Assembly (NCBI RefSeq): GCF_020184175.1
Contig: NC_065533.1
Coordinates: forward strand, 63,836,351 to 63,900,350
DNA length: 64,000 bases
Direction of reading: 5' to 3'
Source: Aphis gossypii
Lineage: Eukaryota; Arthropoda; Insecta; Hemiptera; Aphididae
Below the pieces are notes generated by a model that ran no database searches, had not been told where the DNA came from, and was given only the letters and a program-made list of their open reading frames with translations. The position numbers and the translations under genes are program-made. The number at the start of each line of letters is the position of its first letter. Positions within the stretch are counted from its first letter, which is position 1. Of this stretch, positions 32,720 through 44,655 are shown one piece after another.

Positions 32720-33090
32720 TGTAATAATCCTTATTATTAGTATATAAATAATATGTATAAGTATGTATGTACTGACATTCGTTGACTTTGCTAAAAGTCC
32801 ATATTATAAGAAAGCGTGTGCGCAGGTCAAAGGTGATGACTAGAAATAGAGTACACCTTGAGATCGTACGGACGTCATCATAATAAGGTGACTCCGCATA
32901 GCATAAATAGTAAGGTGATAGACAAACTCGAGGAGTCGAATACGAGAGACGACGAGAGTATGTACTTCTAAATCCAGTACAGACGTTTGTTATGTTTTAA
33001 TAAATAAATACTTTGAATAATACAAACAATTGTGTATCTTTATTATACATCTAATTCTATTTCGAGTGCTGAAGCGGACACGTTACAACA
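32720..33090 (+). repeat. 3' LTR of the gag-only element
   Basis: Same 371 bp as the 5' LTR with three substitutions; preceded directly by the polypurine tract and followed by the GGAG target copy. Confidence 0.93.
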
Positions 33091-33248
33091 GGAGTAGCTG
33101 ACCAATATTAGTGGGATGTTTAATTTATATCGTTATTTTCACTCAATTCGTTTTTTACATTGTTAAGCACGAAGTTCTAAACATCCATATATTTTATTTA
33201 TTTATTTAAACTGACTACTATTATTCCTGTTAAGCCAGTAGTTTAAAA

Positions 33249-33464
33249 ATGAGTAATTTAAGTAGAACTACTAAAAGGAGACGTATTTTCGAGGAACTAA
33301 ATTCTATTATATCCAATTTACAAGGAGAAGATACTGAAGATGTCCAATGTAGACATGGAGAAGTTTTAGAACAAACTAAAGTTTTATTCGAAATGTCTAC
33401 TAATAACGATATTAATATTGCCAATATTCCACTTCCTACAGAACCATGTCGATTAAATGAAGGT
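33249..33464 (+). CDS. Orphan first exon, unrecognised
   Basis: ATG 33249 opens ~71 codons (M-S-N-L-S-R-T-T-K-R-R-R-I-F-E-E-L-N) rich in charged residues, ending at A-AG|GTACTT, a plausible donor. The continuation would be AT-rich DNA and then the hAT-like repeat, so downstream exons seem lost. The style (basic start, then acidic S-N-L-Q-G-E-D-T-E-D) resembles first exons of transposase genes, but no family can be assigned. Confidence 0.35.
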
Positions 33465-33649
33465 ACTTTTAAAAAATTATGCTAAGTATAATAGTGATTT
33501 ATTTTAATTCAAACATTTATTGGCAAAAAATTAAAATAATCTTAATTTAATATTCTATTATTCATTACGCTATAATACCTATATATTAGGTATATTCATT
33601 TATATTTAAAGTCAAATTTAATTAATGGTCTTATATATTATAATAATTA

Positions 33650-33940
33650 GGGCTGGGATTTTGATGCAAAGGCATCTATTTTTCTGGTGTTTTGAATCGT
33701 TGGACCATATGTATAAACTATACAATTTTAGATACTGATTATTTTAATGTAATTTTATTTTTTGACAATTTTAGTGCATTTTCTTAGTTTTTAGAGCATT
33801 TTTTACGATTTGTTCTTAACATGAACGAAAATTGTTGTGATTAACAACAGACTTTCGGCAAACTGCTAACGGCACGAAGCCACGAACTACGAATAATAAA
33901 AATACCACGATATGTTATCGTCGATAACAATTTTATCATA
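33650..33940 (-). repeat. hAT-like repeat, copy 2
   Basis: Starts TAGGGCTGGGATTTTGATGC and ends near CGATAACAATTTTAT. Reverse-complement partner of 25930-26300; see that entry. The remainder of 33465-34047 shows nothing else. Confidence 0.55.
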
Positions 33941-36198
33941 TAGAGCTAGACCTCGATAAATAATATTGAATTAGTAACCAATTAGTACGTCCAGAACTAA
34001 ACAAGTAACAAATACTATATACACTATAGTGAAATCAATGGTAAAACCAGGGCCGGTGCTAGCTTTTGCGAGGCCCTGGGCGAAATATATCGCGAGGCCC
34101 TTTTATAAAAATTACGTCTAGGATATTCCCCAAAAACATTGATGAGATTATGAGCTATGTATTAATACAAAATTATTTATAAGGATTTTATAGTGGTAAT
34201 TAATTGTTATATTTTATTTATGTAATGTAAAAAGTCAAACAATGAAATCAAACTTAAAAACTAAAAAAATATAATATACATTTTTTAATTTAATTTTCTT
34301 ATACATACATACATAATAAAATAAATCAAATAAAATGTATTAGTCCTTAGATAGTAGATACTATAAAAGATATAAGCAAACATAATCTACTTAAATAACA
34401 AATTGTGAAGTTGATTAATTAATATTTTTTTTTGCAATACATAATTAATACAAACAAATCAATAGTCAATGATCATTAAAAAATATAAATATTAAAAAGT
34501 TTTTTTTCTCAATTTTTGTGAAGCGAATGTTTCAATAATATCGTCGTAATCGAGAGACTCTGCTATTTTATTTTCAATTGAAATCAATGCTAAGTTTGAC
34601 GTCTTATCTTGCAAAATGGTATTTCTCAAATAGTTTTTTATTATTTTTAGTTTTGAAAAACTCCTTTCAGCAGTGGCTGACGTTACAGGAATTGTTAAGA
34701 TAATTCTTAATGCTATACAAGTATTTGGAAATGAACCCATCATTTTTTTCAATAATGATAACACTTCTAACGCCGTTTTAGTATCATGAATAATATTCCT
34801 CAAAATAATTAATTCTTCATATAATTCAACTCCGTCAATATCCTTAGAATCACCGTCAAACAAGGTAATTTGAAGATCTTTAGAATGTATCATTAAATCT
34901 TCGTTATTCATATTTTTTAACTGTTCAATTTTATACAAAAATCCAAAATTATTATTTAATGTTTTGAATTGATGAAATCGTTCATTCATTGAATTAATTG
35001 CTTGGTCAACAACTAAAAGAAAAAATCACATAAGTTCAGCATCTTCAATTAAATCGTCAGGTCCTTCATAACTAAAATGTGACTTTTTGACTCTTTTACT
35101 GGTTTTTTAAAATTCTATTTCAATATCTAAGTCCTCTGAAATTGTGTTGGCTGTTATTTTAGCAGAATCAAATCCCGTAGTACGATATTGTTCAAAAAAT
35201 GTTAGTAGTCCATTTAGCAAATTGGTGGATAAATCCAGATGCATATTTATACTTCGCAAGCTCTTACTTACAACATTGACTTCTGATAGAATTTCATACC
35301 AGATCAATTAAACTTAACACAAATTCATAGCTATTCATTTACTACTAAAGAATTGGTTTCACTTCTTGTTTTTGGATCGTTGGTTGTATTTGCCATTTCT
35401 TCCAAAGCTTTAATTACACTTGGTAACTGAAAGCGCAAAGCTTTTACGCTATTTACTCTACACTCTCAACGAGTTTCTGACAGTGGTTTTAAAGTATATA
35501 AATTACAATATTTTTTTAAAAATGTCCCATCGGCTAGTAGAGGACGAAAACAAACAATATAATCTCTGAACCACACCAAAAAATGAAACAGCTTTATTTG
35601 AGGTTTTGGCCAAGTCTCCCAGTAGTAAATTTAAATTGTGTGCTGCACATAGGGTAAAATATGCCCTGGAATTTAAATTTTTTATTCGTGCTTGAACACC
35701 TTGATATTGACCCTTCATATTAGCGCCATTATCATAGCCTTGGCCTCGGCAGTTATTTATTTCAATTTTATTGTCTTTTAGTTTTTCTAATAGTACGTTT
35801 GTCAATTGTAATCCTGTCGTAGAATTAATATTAATAAACCCCATAAACATTTCTTTAATCGTTGGATCACTTAGCTCGTTATCGGTATCCATATCCACGA
35901 CCCTAATTATCAATGATAATTGCTCTTTGTGACTAATGTCTGGCGTACAGTACATCATAATTGAATAATATTTTGAGTTATGTATGACCGCTACTATTTT
36001 ATTTTGTATTTTATTCGCAATCAATGTTATAAGTTGATCTTGAATATCATGACTGAGATAATGATCGTGGGTTTCTTTACATTTAATTCGTTTAACGTGC
36101 TCTATTATTACGGGATCAAACTTTGCTAACGTTTCGATGTACCCGAGAAATTTTCCATTATGTTCAGTATAAAAATAACATCAGATGATCCTCTAAAT

Positions 36199-38826
36199 CA
36201 GCGGTTCCCAAACTGTACACCGCGGTGCCCTAGAGGCACCGCGAGCACTTTCTGGGGGCACCGCGGTCTACGTTTCATAAGTTTAAAATGTATATAAAAA
36301 CCATATGCTCAATTACTGGGTTTGGTATTTATCAGTATAATATTATTACTAGATATGATTTTATGGGTAATAAATTATTACAAATAATTGTTGATTGTTG
36401 ACTGATTGTACCTTTATTATCTAATCATGTCAGACGATGTATTCAATTAACTATTACTTATTAGTTTGTTATTTGGAACTACTTGAGCTCTTTACCTTCA
36501 GTAGTGTGCGTGACTTTACACCGTTTAGTCGAATTGTGTTATTTAAGTATCTAGTGCGCGCATTGTTTACGCCGTTTACGTGTTCTTCTCTTTTTTTAAA
36601 CATGGACCGTTGGTTGAAAGGTGGACATTTTAATGAGAAGCCTGTTACAGAGGAATCTCTTAGTACTCAGTCCGCAGAAGGCAGAATCAATGACAAAAAT
36701 GGTAGTCAAGTAGTTCATCATTATAATTCAAATGCAAATGGCTTCATAAATCCGATCAAAAAACGTAAATACAACGAAAGTTATTTAGAGATGGGGTTCT
36801 CAGAAACTAATGATTGCCAGCCACAGTGCGTTATTTGTTTGAAAGTTCTTCCTAACAGTTCCATGTATCCCGGAAAATTGCGTCGTCATTTTGAAAAGAA
36901 CCATCCGGATTATGAAGGTAAAACGACTGACTATTTTAAACGAAAGCGCACTAAACTATTGGCTGTTCAAAACAAAATAAAAACACACGTTCAAACTGAC
37001 AACGAAAATGCATTGAGAGCTTCCTACATGGTGATCTACCGCATTGCTCAAAAAGGTGAAGCTCATACTATTGCTGAAACGCTTATAAAACCATGTCTTA
37101 TTAATATAGCAACTTGTATGCTTGACGAAAAATTTGCCAAACAGTTTTCAACAATTCCTTTGTCGAACAATACTGATGCGCGACGAATAGCAGATTTAGC
37201 TACAAATGTAGAACAAACACTTGTATCTATTATTAAATACAGAAAAATTTTCTCTACAAATGGACGAATCAACTGATGTGGCAGGTCTAGCTATTTTGTT
37301 GGTGTTTGTTCGTTACGAAAATATTCATTCTTTTGAAGAGGACCTTTTATTTTGTCGACCACTTTTATCAAATACGACGGGGTCCAAATTTTCGGATTAT
37401 TGGATGGTTTTTTCACCGAAAATAAGATTCCATGGACCAATTGCATTGATGTGTGTACTGATGGTGCGAAGGCCATGGTAGGAGCAACAGCTGGAGCAGT
37501 TGCTAAAATAAAGGAAAAATCTAAAGAAATTCGCAGTAGTCATTGCATACTGCACAGACATGCTTTGGCAATGAAAACCATGCCTTTTTCTTTGAAAAAC
37601 GTTATGGATGATGCTATAAAAATAATCAACTTTATCAAGTCACGGCCTCTGAAATCCCGACTTTTTAAAATTTTGTGTGATGACATGGGAAGTCTTCATA
37701 GTACATTACTTTTCCATACAGAAATCAGGTGGCTGTCACGCGGCAAGGCTCTTATGCGGTTAATGGAATTACGAACTGAAGTTCTTTCATTTTTAATGGA
37801 CCACAACGTTACATTGGGTGAAATCATGAATGATGTAACACGGCTCTGTCAATTTTCATACTTGGCTGATATTTTTTGCAAAATGAACGAACTCAGCCTT
37901 TCCTTACAAGGAAGGACTATGACAATTTTTGATGCCAGCCACAAAGTAAGTGCATTCAAAAGGATAATTATTGATTATTGGGCACAGTGTACTACTAAAG
38001 GCAAATTTGAATGTTTTCCAATAATGAAAGCCTTTTTGGAAGAAAATGATGAGCAGGCTTTTACTAATATTGTCAACGAGATTATTGAGCACCTCAAACA
38101 GCTAAAAAATTGTTTTGAGCAATATTTTCCTGCAGATCGGGAAGTATTGTTGAAAGACCATGAATGGGTACTGAATCCATTCTCAGTTTGTATGAAACCT
38201 TCAAGCTTATCTTCAAGTGATTACGAAAGGTTGATCGATTTAACTTCTGACTTAACATTAAAATCTTCCTTCAACAGCAATTCGTATGCCGAATTTTGGT
38301 TAAGTTTGAAAGACAAAAGTTATGAAGGGTTAAGCGAGAAAGCGAAAACACTATTTTTACCCTTTGCCACTACTTACTTATGCGAGTCAGGATTTTCGTC
38401 CTACGCTGCAACTAAAACCAAATACCGCAACCGCCTCAATGTTGAACCTGACCTCCGACTCCAATTATCAAAAATAAAACCTGACATTGCAAAACTGTGC
38501 CAAAATAAGCAGCCACATACATCACATTAATTAAAATTAAATTGTAAATATTTTTCATTTGTAATATTTTTATGTAATAATTATAATCATAATAACAATA
38601 ATTTTTATTTATTTATCTTTTTAAAAATGCATTAATTTATAATTAAATTAGTTGTGTAGCTTAGAACGCTTAGATTGTACCTATATTAGGTTTAATAAAA
38701 TTAATAAAATTGGTTCTCAATGAGTACTTTTTTTGTTCTATCTTTCATGTTATATACAGCAGGGCACCGTGGCTAACTTGGTGCCTCTAAAAGGGCACCG
38801 TGAAAAAAAAAGTTTGGGAACAGCTG
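36199..38826 (+). mobile_element. Inner hAT element (ZBED5-like) with 8-bp TSD
   Basis: Ends CAGCGGTTCCCAAACT at 36199 and, read inward from 38826, CAGCTGTTCCCAAACT. Next to each end is a GC-rich GGTGCCC/GGGCACC motif. The exact 8-bp duplication CTCTAAAT is at 36191-36198 and 38827-38834. The insertion splits the transposase of the outer hAT. Length 2,628 bp. Confidence 0.93.
36602..38530 (+). pseudogene. ZBED5/SCAND3-like hAT transposase, two frameshifts
   Basis: From M-D-R-W-L-K at 36602 the protein has a BED zinc finger (C-V-I-C...L-R-R-H-F-E-K-N-H near 36830-36905). It changes frame near 37255 to continue F-S-L-Q-M-D-E-S-T-D, and again near 37370 to a 392-codon frame ending at 38530. That frame holds V-C-T-D-G-A-K-A-M-V-G, H-C-I-L-H-R-H-A-L and H-T-E-I-R-W-L-S-R-G. 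It ends with the dimerisation block F-L-P-F-A-T-T-Y-L-C-E-S-G-F-S. These are the standard blocks of the ZBED5-type hAT group. Apart from the two frameshifts it is well preserved, so decay is recent or partly from sequencing error. Confidence 0.85.
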
Positions 38827-39151
38827 CTCTAAATGCATCGTTGTGTTTTGCTAAGTAATGAATACCAGCTAAAATTCTTACAAGTACATCTCACCAATGT
38901 TTTCTCTCCTTTTCAATTTGACTCAGTTGTTGTTTATCTATAGTATTTAAAGTCGAAATTCGCATTTTTAGTTCCATCCAAATTTTAATTGTTTGATTAT
39001 GAGCAGGAGTTCGTTCATGTTCAGATAACTTTTCAGACAAGTGCTTCCAGTCCCTAATTCCTTCACTTACCAACCCACTTCTATTCGAATTATTTGGTAA
39101 ACTAGTTCGAAACAGTGTGCAGCAAAAACAATAAACAGCATCCTTACTAAC

Positions 39152-40932
39152 AGTGGCGGATCTAAAAAAAAAGGCCCGGTCGGACATTTAAAATTGGGGC
39201 CCACGCCTCCCCTATTCCCTAATTATAATATCTTATTTAAAAATTAAAATGTTAAACAGGGTTGGGGGGAGATGGGAGAAGTATTTATATATTTAAAATT
39301 AATTCAAGAATACATACATAATAAAATACTTTAACTTATTTAATTTATGTTACCAAAATACCAACTCGTATAACAATCGAAAATTAATAATATTGTAAAA
39401 CGTAAATATAAAATAAAACACTTATTTATAATACATAATATTTATTATAATTTATAATAATTCACTTTTATAACCTTTTTTAGCTTTTTTTTTTGATGGT
39501 AGATTGTAAATCTATTAATTCTGCTGTATCTCTTTCTATGTAAAGCATTGCATAATCATTAAGGCGGTCTTCACTCAATGTTGATCTACGGTAATCTTTG
39601 ATTTTTTTCAATGAGCTCATTGATCTCTCTGCACTGGCAGTACTAATAGGTAACGTAAGAAATATTCTACATAGAAGTTGCATTTCTTTTATGCTATCTT
39701 CTAATTTCAAATCGGTTATAAATTTCAAGTACGTGTAAACACTATGTTCGTTATTCTCATGGCATTGTACACCGTCAACAAAGTAACAATCAATAAATGT
39801 TCTTATATCAAGTTTTAGGTCGGTTTAAAAACATTTATACTTGGAAATTAAATTTCTTGTATGTGTATATCTAACTCATCATTAGTAATATCTTTAAGTT
39901 TAGATGGTTGAAGGAAATCAAATAGTTTATGAAGAGACGTAAAATTTGTTGTTCTAATTTCTAACTCGTTTATCATATTATCACAAGCCTGAAAATAACC
40001 TAATCTATGTTTTTCACTAGCGGAATGTCCGATATCTCTTGCTACTTCACCGGCCATACTCTTCACCCGTCGAATACGCGTTTCTGGAAATTCGTTGTCA
40101 AGTAAACCCATTTTTTCCCAGTTTTCTTTGGCTCGAATTATTAAGTCAGTATAATATTTTTCTGATCGCATTAATTTTAGTTTTTTCAAAGCACATTCCA
40201 TAGTCTTTGAAGCTAAAAACATATCAATATTAATTTTTTGAAAGATTATTTGTGCTGCATTTATAATTGTTAGTACATCATGCCACCATAATAAGTTTAA
40301 ATAAAATTGCCAATCCATTAAATTTATTAACGATTGTGATGATAAAATATCCTCCCCGGACGCCTGGTGTTCTGAACTTATTATATTCAAACAATTTATA
40401 ACTGTACTGAAATTTTTTAGCATTGCTTCCACTGCGTGTAGTCTAGCTGCCCATCGCGTAGTACTTAAACTTTTTAATGTTTTTTTTGTATTGTTTGATG
40501 AAGTTATATTATCACTTATTCCACTGTCCATCTCATTTTCAACAACTATTGAGTTCATATTCATAGTATGACTATTCATTTTTGTTTGATTTAAAAAAAG
40601 TTTCCATCTAGAATGTGATTTTGAAAAATAATTATATATTTTTTGTAAAGTGGCAAAAAAAACTTTTATAGATGCATTTGCATTATTTTCAGCAGCGTGA
40701 ACCAGTACAAGATTTAATTGATAAGCTGCACAGTGTACGTATGGTGCATATATTTTTTCACCTAAAAATTCATTCAGTTTCGCTTGTAATCCACCATGTT
40801 TTCCCGACATAACATTAGCACCATCAAATCCTTGACCAACCATAAATGATTTGTTTAGACCAATATCCTCAAAAATCGTTTTTATCATAAAATTACAAAT
40901 ACTTTCAGCATCGCCTTTATTCATGCTATAAA
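39152..40932 (-). mobile_element. Third hAT element, left part, running into the gap
   Basis: Left terminus CAGTGGCGGATC at 39152, inside the outer hAT's zinc-finger exon, followed by GGCCCGGTCGG and GGGGCCCACGCC. The minus-strand transposase occupies 39480-40932 and enters the N gap. Right terminus not seen. Confidence 0.7.
39480..40932 (-). pseudogene. ZMYM1-like hAT transposase, partial
   Basis: The minus-strand frame 39848-40932 carries Q-G-F-D-G-A-N-V-M-S-G-K (catalytic Asp block), H-C-A-A-Y-Q-L-N-L-V-L and L-S-T-T-R-W-A-A-R-L. A separate frame 39480-39728 holds the dimerisation block L-P-I-S-T-A-S-A-E-R-S-M-S-S-L. A frameshift or stop lies near 39730-39850. The N-terminal zinc finger is missing into the assembly gap. 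The family is the same as the outer hAT but the sequence is clearly different. Confidence 0.8.
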
Positions 40933-41032
40933 NNNNNNNNNNNNNNNNNNNNNNNNNNNNNNNNNNNNNNNNNNNNNNNNNNNNNNNNNNNNNNNNNNNN
41001 NNNNNNNNNNNNNNNNNNNNNNNNNNNNNNNN
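40933..41032. other. Assembly gap (100 N)
   Basis: Exactly 100 N, the conventional size for a gap of unknown length. Any frame drawn across it is artificial. Confidence 0.99.
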
Positions 41033-41469
41033 TAAATACATAAAAAATTGACAGATCCTTATTACATAAAACAAATATTATAATTTTAGTTTTCTATTTT
41101 CTTCTTCATACGTTATTATTTTGAATATTTATATTTATACTTTGTAATAAGTATGTTGAAATTTTATATTTTTATACTCAGTTGACTATACAAATGTAAA
41201 TATAGGAACTAGAATCATTTTGGAAACAGGATATCTATTATGTTTTGGCGTGCCAGCTTAATCAAAGGATCATAAAATACATATATTGTTATAAATAGAT
41301 TAGTGAATATTAGTACTATACACTAAATTTTATACCTATTTATTCCAAAATCTTGATTAATTCATTCGAATTTCAACAGCGTACGTGCTCGTATTTTGTT
41401 TATTTTTTGATTGTTTTCGACATTTTTTCACATTCCTTTAACTATTTAACCTTTTTAACTCATTAAAAC
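41033..41469. other. Right of the gap; 5' flank of the MULE gene
   Basis: A+T-rich with no recognisable gene; the right end of the third hAT should lie here or in the gap but its terminus was not found. Confidence 0.4.
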
Positions 41470-43393
41470 ATGGATGTGGATACTATAAGATCAAAGGAAG
41501 TTGTGTGTCACGAAGGATTCCAATATATTTTTAATAAAATGGGTGCTGATCAAGTAACAAAATATTTTAGATGTCGCAGGAGGGACATAAATTGCAAGGG
41601 TCGTATCCATATTAAAGAGGGACTGATATTTGTAAAAAATAACCATAGTGGTCATGAAGAATCTCCAGTTGATATTGAGGTAAGTAATAATATAATTAAT
41701 AATTAATCATGAGTAAATACTAAGGTATTACGTTTTTACTTAGTCTAATTCAAATTTGGTTTTGTAAATAATTGTGTTAAATCATATAGGTATTGTTATG
41801 TTTTTTAAATTAAATTTATACAAATTTAAAATTAAATATTTTCATTGGGTAATTCTATCATTTTTTAATTTTTGGTAATATTCATTTTTAATTTATTATT
41901 CCAAAGCAGAATATTATTATATATTTTCAATTTTGACATATAAAAATGTAATTTTAGATACTAATAACAGTAATAACATTATATTTTAAAATACTTTACA
42001 AATATTAGATTGCTTCCACTATCAACAAAATCAAAAGGAGAGCTGCAGATACTATGGAAGCACCTGCTGTTGTAATCAACCAGTGTATAGGTAAAAAATA
42101 AAGTTTTATGATTGGAAATATTAATTTATTTATTAAAACATAGTAAAGGATCTATAAGCATATTTGTACAATTAATGTATAATATTATATTGATATATCA
42201 TATATCATTATTCGAACTAGGTAATTAGGTAGGTCGTAGGTACCTCTAATAATAAATAAATAAATTTATTAGATTAATTAAAAAAAAATTATACATAATA
42301 TATTGGATTTATAATATCTAAATCAAATTGTTTAGAGGGATTAACAGTTGCTGGCAAAGGAGCTTTGTCATCCATTGATACACTGAAAAAAACTGTAAGA
42401 AGAGTAAGACGTGTAAACAGACCACAGATTCCAATTGCTCCTTTAAATTTATTTGATTTGGAAACTCCAAATAGTTTCAAGGAATATGAAGTTGAGCCTG
42501 GTGTGTTTGAAAATTTTCTTTTATGTGACACAGGAGCTGGAAATAATAGAATTCTTCTATTTGGTCGACAGAGGGGTTTAGAAGTATGTTTTTAAAAACT
42601 CAAAACTAAAATAATTTTAACTAATTTTGAGGGTATTAAAATTTTTCCAAATAACAATTTGTTTGCATTAATTGATTTTTTTTAGATACTTTCATTATCT
42701 CCTCAGTGGTTTGTTGGTGGGACGTTTAAAATAGCTCCAAATCTATTTTCACAAGTATTTGTGATTTTAGGATGTCACAATGGTGGTGTTCACCCTTGTA
42801 TCTATGCATTATTGCCTAACAAGAATCAAGCAACTTATAACCAAATGCTTATTGAGATAAAAAATTTATCATTTGGTATAATTGCAGGAAGCATATCGGT
42901 GGATTATGAATTGGCTATTCACAATGCTTTTAGGGCTGAATTTCCCGATATAGAAATTCGTGGCTGTTTTTTTCACCTTCAAAATTTAAAAAAACAGATT
43001 GGAGCTGTAGGATTGATGGCGTAAGCTAAAACATATAGTGTGCACTATACATATAATTGAATACCAATTAATATATTGTTTACAATTTTAAATATAACTA
43101 AATTACTTATTAGTTGATATTTTTTTTTTCTAGGGATTATAGAAATAATGCGAACTTCAATTTATATGCTAAAATGATAGTAGCATTAGCATTTGTTCCT
43201 CCAGAAAATGTTGTCCAAAGCTTTGAGGATTTGAGTGAAGAACTTGAACGAGTAGAACCATCTTTGCAGCCAATTTAAGATTGGCTGGAAACATATTATA
43301 TTGGTATACTAAGGAGAGAAGATGTAAGAAGAGTTCCATCGTTTCCAATTCCAACATGGAATTTATACAACAGAGTTCTAGCTGAACAAATGG
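41470..43393 (+). pseudogene. FLYWCH-MULE transposase, N-terminal and catalytic exons
   Basis: Exon 1 (41470-41678) encodes a FLYWCH/WRKY-GCM1-type finger (F-Q-Y-I-F...Y-F-R-C...C-K-G-R...H-S-G-H) with donor GTAAGTAAT. Exons follow at 42009-42090, ~42336-42581, 42687-43021 and 43135-43393. The MULE catalytic region reads W-F-V-G-G-T-F-K, then S-V-D-Y-E-L-A and G-C-F-F-H-L-Q-N-L. In the family the first block has Asp-Gly-Thr-Phe, so the first catalytic Asp has become Gly here. A TAA interrupts P-S-L-Q-P-I-stop-D-W-L-E near 43276-43278. The last exon is absent, but a matching final exon from another copy lies at 63009. Transposase, now inactive. Confidence 0.82.
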
Positions 43394-44087
43394 TAATTTT
43401 TGTTGAATCTTTATTATATATTCATACAACGTCAGACTATAACAAAAAAACCTGTAAATTAAAAAACTTGTAATTTATACATTTAAACTATATTAAATAT
43501 AAATAAAAATAATATAATATAAAATTTATATATATATTTATATATTATTAATATAATATTAATTTTAAAGTGTATTTTTTTTTGTTTTTAATTTTTAAAT
43601 TTGATTTCAACCTTTTTAACTAAAATAAAAAAAAATAGACAATTTTCAAATATGATTTATAGAAAAATATTTATTTTAAAAGCATTTATTTAATTCAAAT
43701 GATTTCATTTTTAATTTTTTTTTCAAATATCATATGTGTTGAGAATAAATTAATTCAAAAAGTAGGTAATACTTTTTTTAAAAACAATTCTTTTTGGGAA
43801 TTTTCAGATAGTATACTATAAATAATTTATTATCCTTCTAAATTTTAAATTGTTTTATATGCTTAACAAGTATCATGATTTGATGTTATATTTGTCTATC
43901 TGGTAAACCCAGTGATTGGATTGGAAAAATAAAAGAAAAGAATCTCCCAAATTTGAAAAAAATTAGTGTTCCTTACAATAATTAAACTTTACCTAGCCCA
44001 TGGGGAGTATTGCCTTCCCCCCACTCCACCAACTATAAATCTTCAACAAAAAGCAATTCAAATATAATAAATCATTAAACTTGTTAT
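43394..44087. other. Intron-like A+T-rich DNA
   Basis: Downstream of the last recognisable MULE exon. No gene seen. Confidence 0.4.
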
Positions 44088-44655
44088 TTATGTTATTTAT
44101 TTACATAGAAATTAATAGTCACATAAAAGTAAATTCTAAAATATCTAACTAATCTGGCAATTTATCATAAATTGTGATAATAATAAAAAGACAAGACTTT
44201 TTACCAATATACTATATCATAGATATTAATATATTATACTTTTATCTTGAACTTTAGTCCATGGTTTTGACCTCATAATAAATTATCATTAAATTAAACT
44301 TTAATATTTAATTAATTAAGTAGGTACAACTTTATGCAATAATAATTATAAAATTACAATTTTATTTTAACAAAATAATATATATAGTCCCCTCGTTTTA
44401 ATGAAATAATTAGAAGGGGTGCTCTTAAAACATAAAAAAAACTTAAAAGGAGTTCAATCCAGCTATGGCCCCTAATTTGAGAATAAATTGGTTGCACCCA
44501 GTACATTTATATACCTATTTGTATGTATAGTGTATACAGATATATAATCTCAAAAATATTATTTAACTCATTATTTAGTTTAATGAAATTATTTCTTTAT
44601 CTACTTTTATTTGAAAAATATGAATTTATTTAATTTGTTTACCATTTACAATTAC
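44088..44655 (+). repeat. ~550-bp repeat, copy A (MULE intron)
   Basis: Shares ~97% identity by eye with 62456-63003 (GTCACATAAAAGTAAATTCT ... TATAGTCCCCTCGTTTTAAT ... TTTAATTTGTTTACC). In copy B it is followed by a splice acceptor and the final MULE exon, so this is the last intron of a MULE transposase gene. In copy A the final exon has been lost. Confidence 0.8.

Larger units (their letters stand above)
30560..33090 (+). mobile_element. Young LTR element retaining only gag and an env tail
   Basis: Two 371-bp LTRs (30560-30930 and 32720-33090) begin TGTAATAATC and end GTTACAACA and differ at only 3 positions by eye. GGAG at 30556-30559 and 33091-33094 is the 4-bp TSD. After the 5' LTR a TGGTGGCAGCGGTG primer-binding-site candidate follows at about 30934. 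A purine tract AGGGATGGAGGAA (32707-32719) precedes the 3' LTR. The 1.8-kb interior has an intact gag and the C-terminal part of an env-like protein, with no protease, reverse transcriptase or integrase. It is therefore non-autonomous, like the gag-only (TR-GAG) elements described in plants. Confidence 0.93.
34048..39151 (-). mobile_element. Outer hAT element (ZMYM1-like transposase), host of two insertions
   Basis: Left terminus CAGGGCCGGTGCTAGC at 34048 is a typical hAT end, with CGAGGCCCTGGGCG just inside. The minus-strand transposase gene begins right of 38890 and continues at 36190-34492. Between them sits a second hAT with its own 8-bp TSD (36199-38826). Its 5' part is cut at 39152 by the left end of a third hAT, so the true right terminus lies beyond the assembly gap or is lost. 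Confidence 0.72.
34492..39151 (-). pseudogene. TTF/ZMYM1-like hAT transposase, interrupted
   Basis: On the minus strand, 39151-38891 encodes a TTF-type zinc finger (Y-C-F-C-C-T-L-F...H-L-S-E-K-L-S-E-H...H-N). The protein resumes left of the inner hAT at 36190. It then shows V-V-D-M-D-T, R-G-Q-G-Y-D-N-G-A-N-M-K-G (catalytic Asp region) and A-H-N-L-N-L-L-L, followed by L-S-E-T-R-W-E-C-R near 35450. The C-terminal dimerisation block P-V-T-S-A-T-A-E-R-S-F-S-K-L lies near 34650-34700, and the stop is at 34492. Frame breaks near 35500, 35330 and 35100 show decay. It would have cut and pasted hAT ends in the nucleus. Confidence 0.8.

Noticed and set aside
39848..41074. Single 408-codon frame running through the N gap
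   Set aside because: The residues across 40933-41032 are unknown, so the join to 41033-41074 is artificial.
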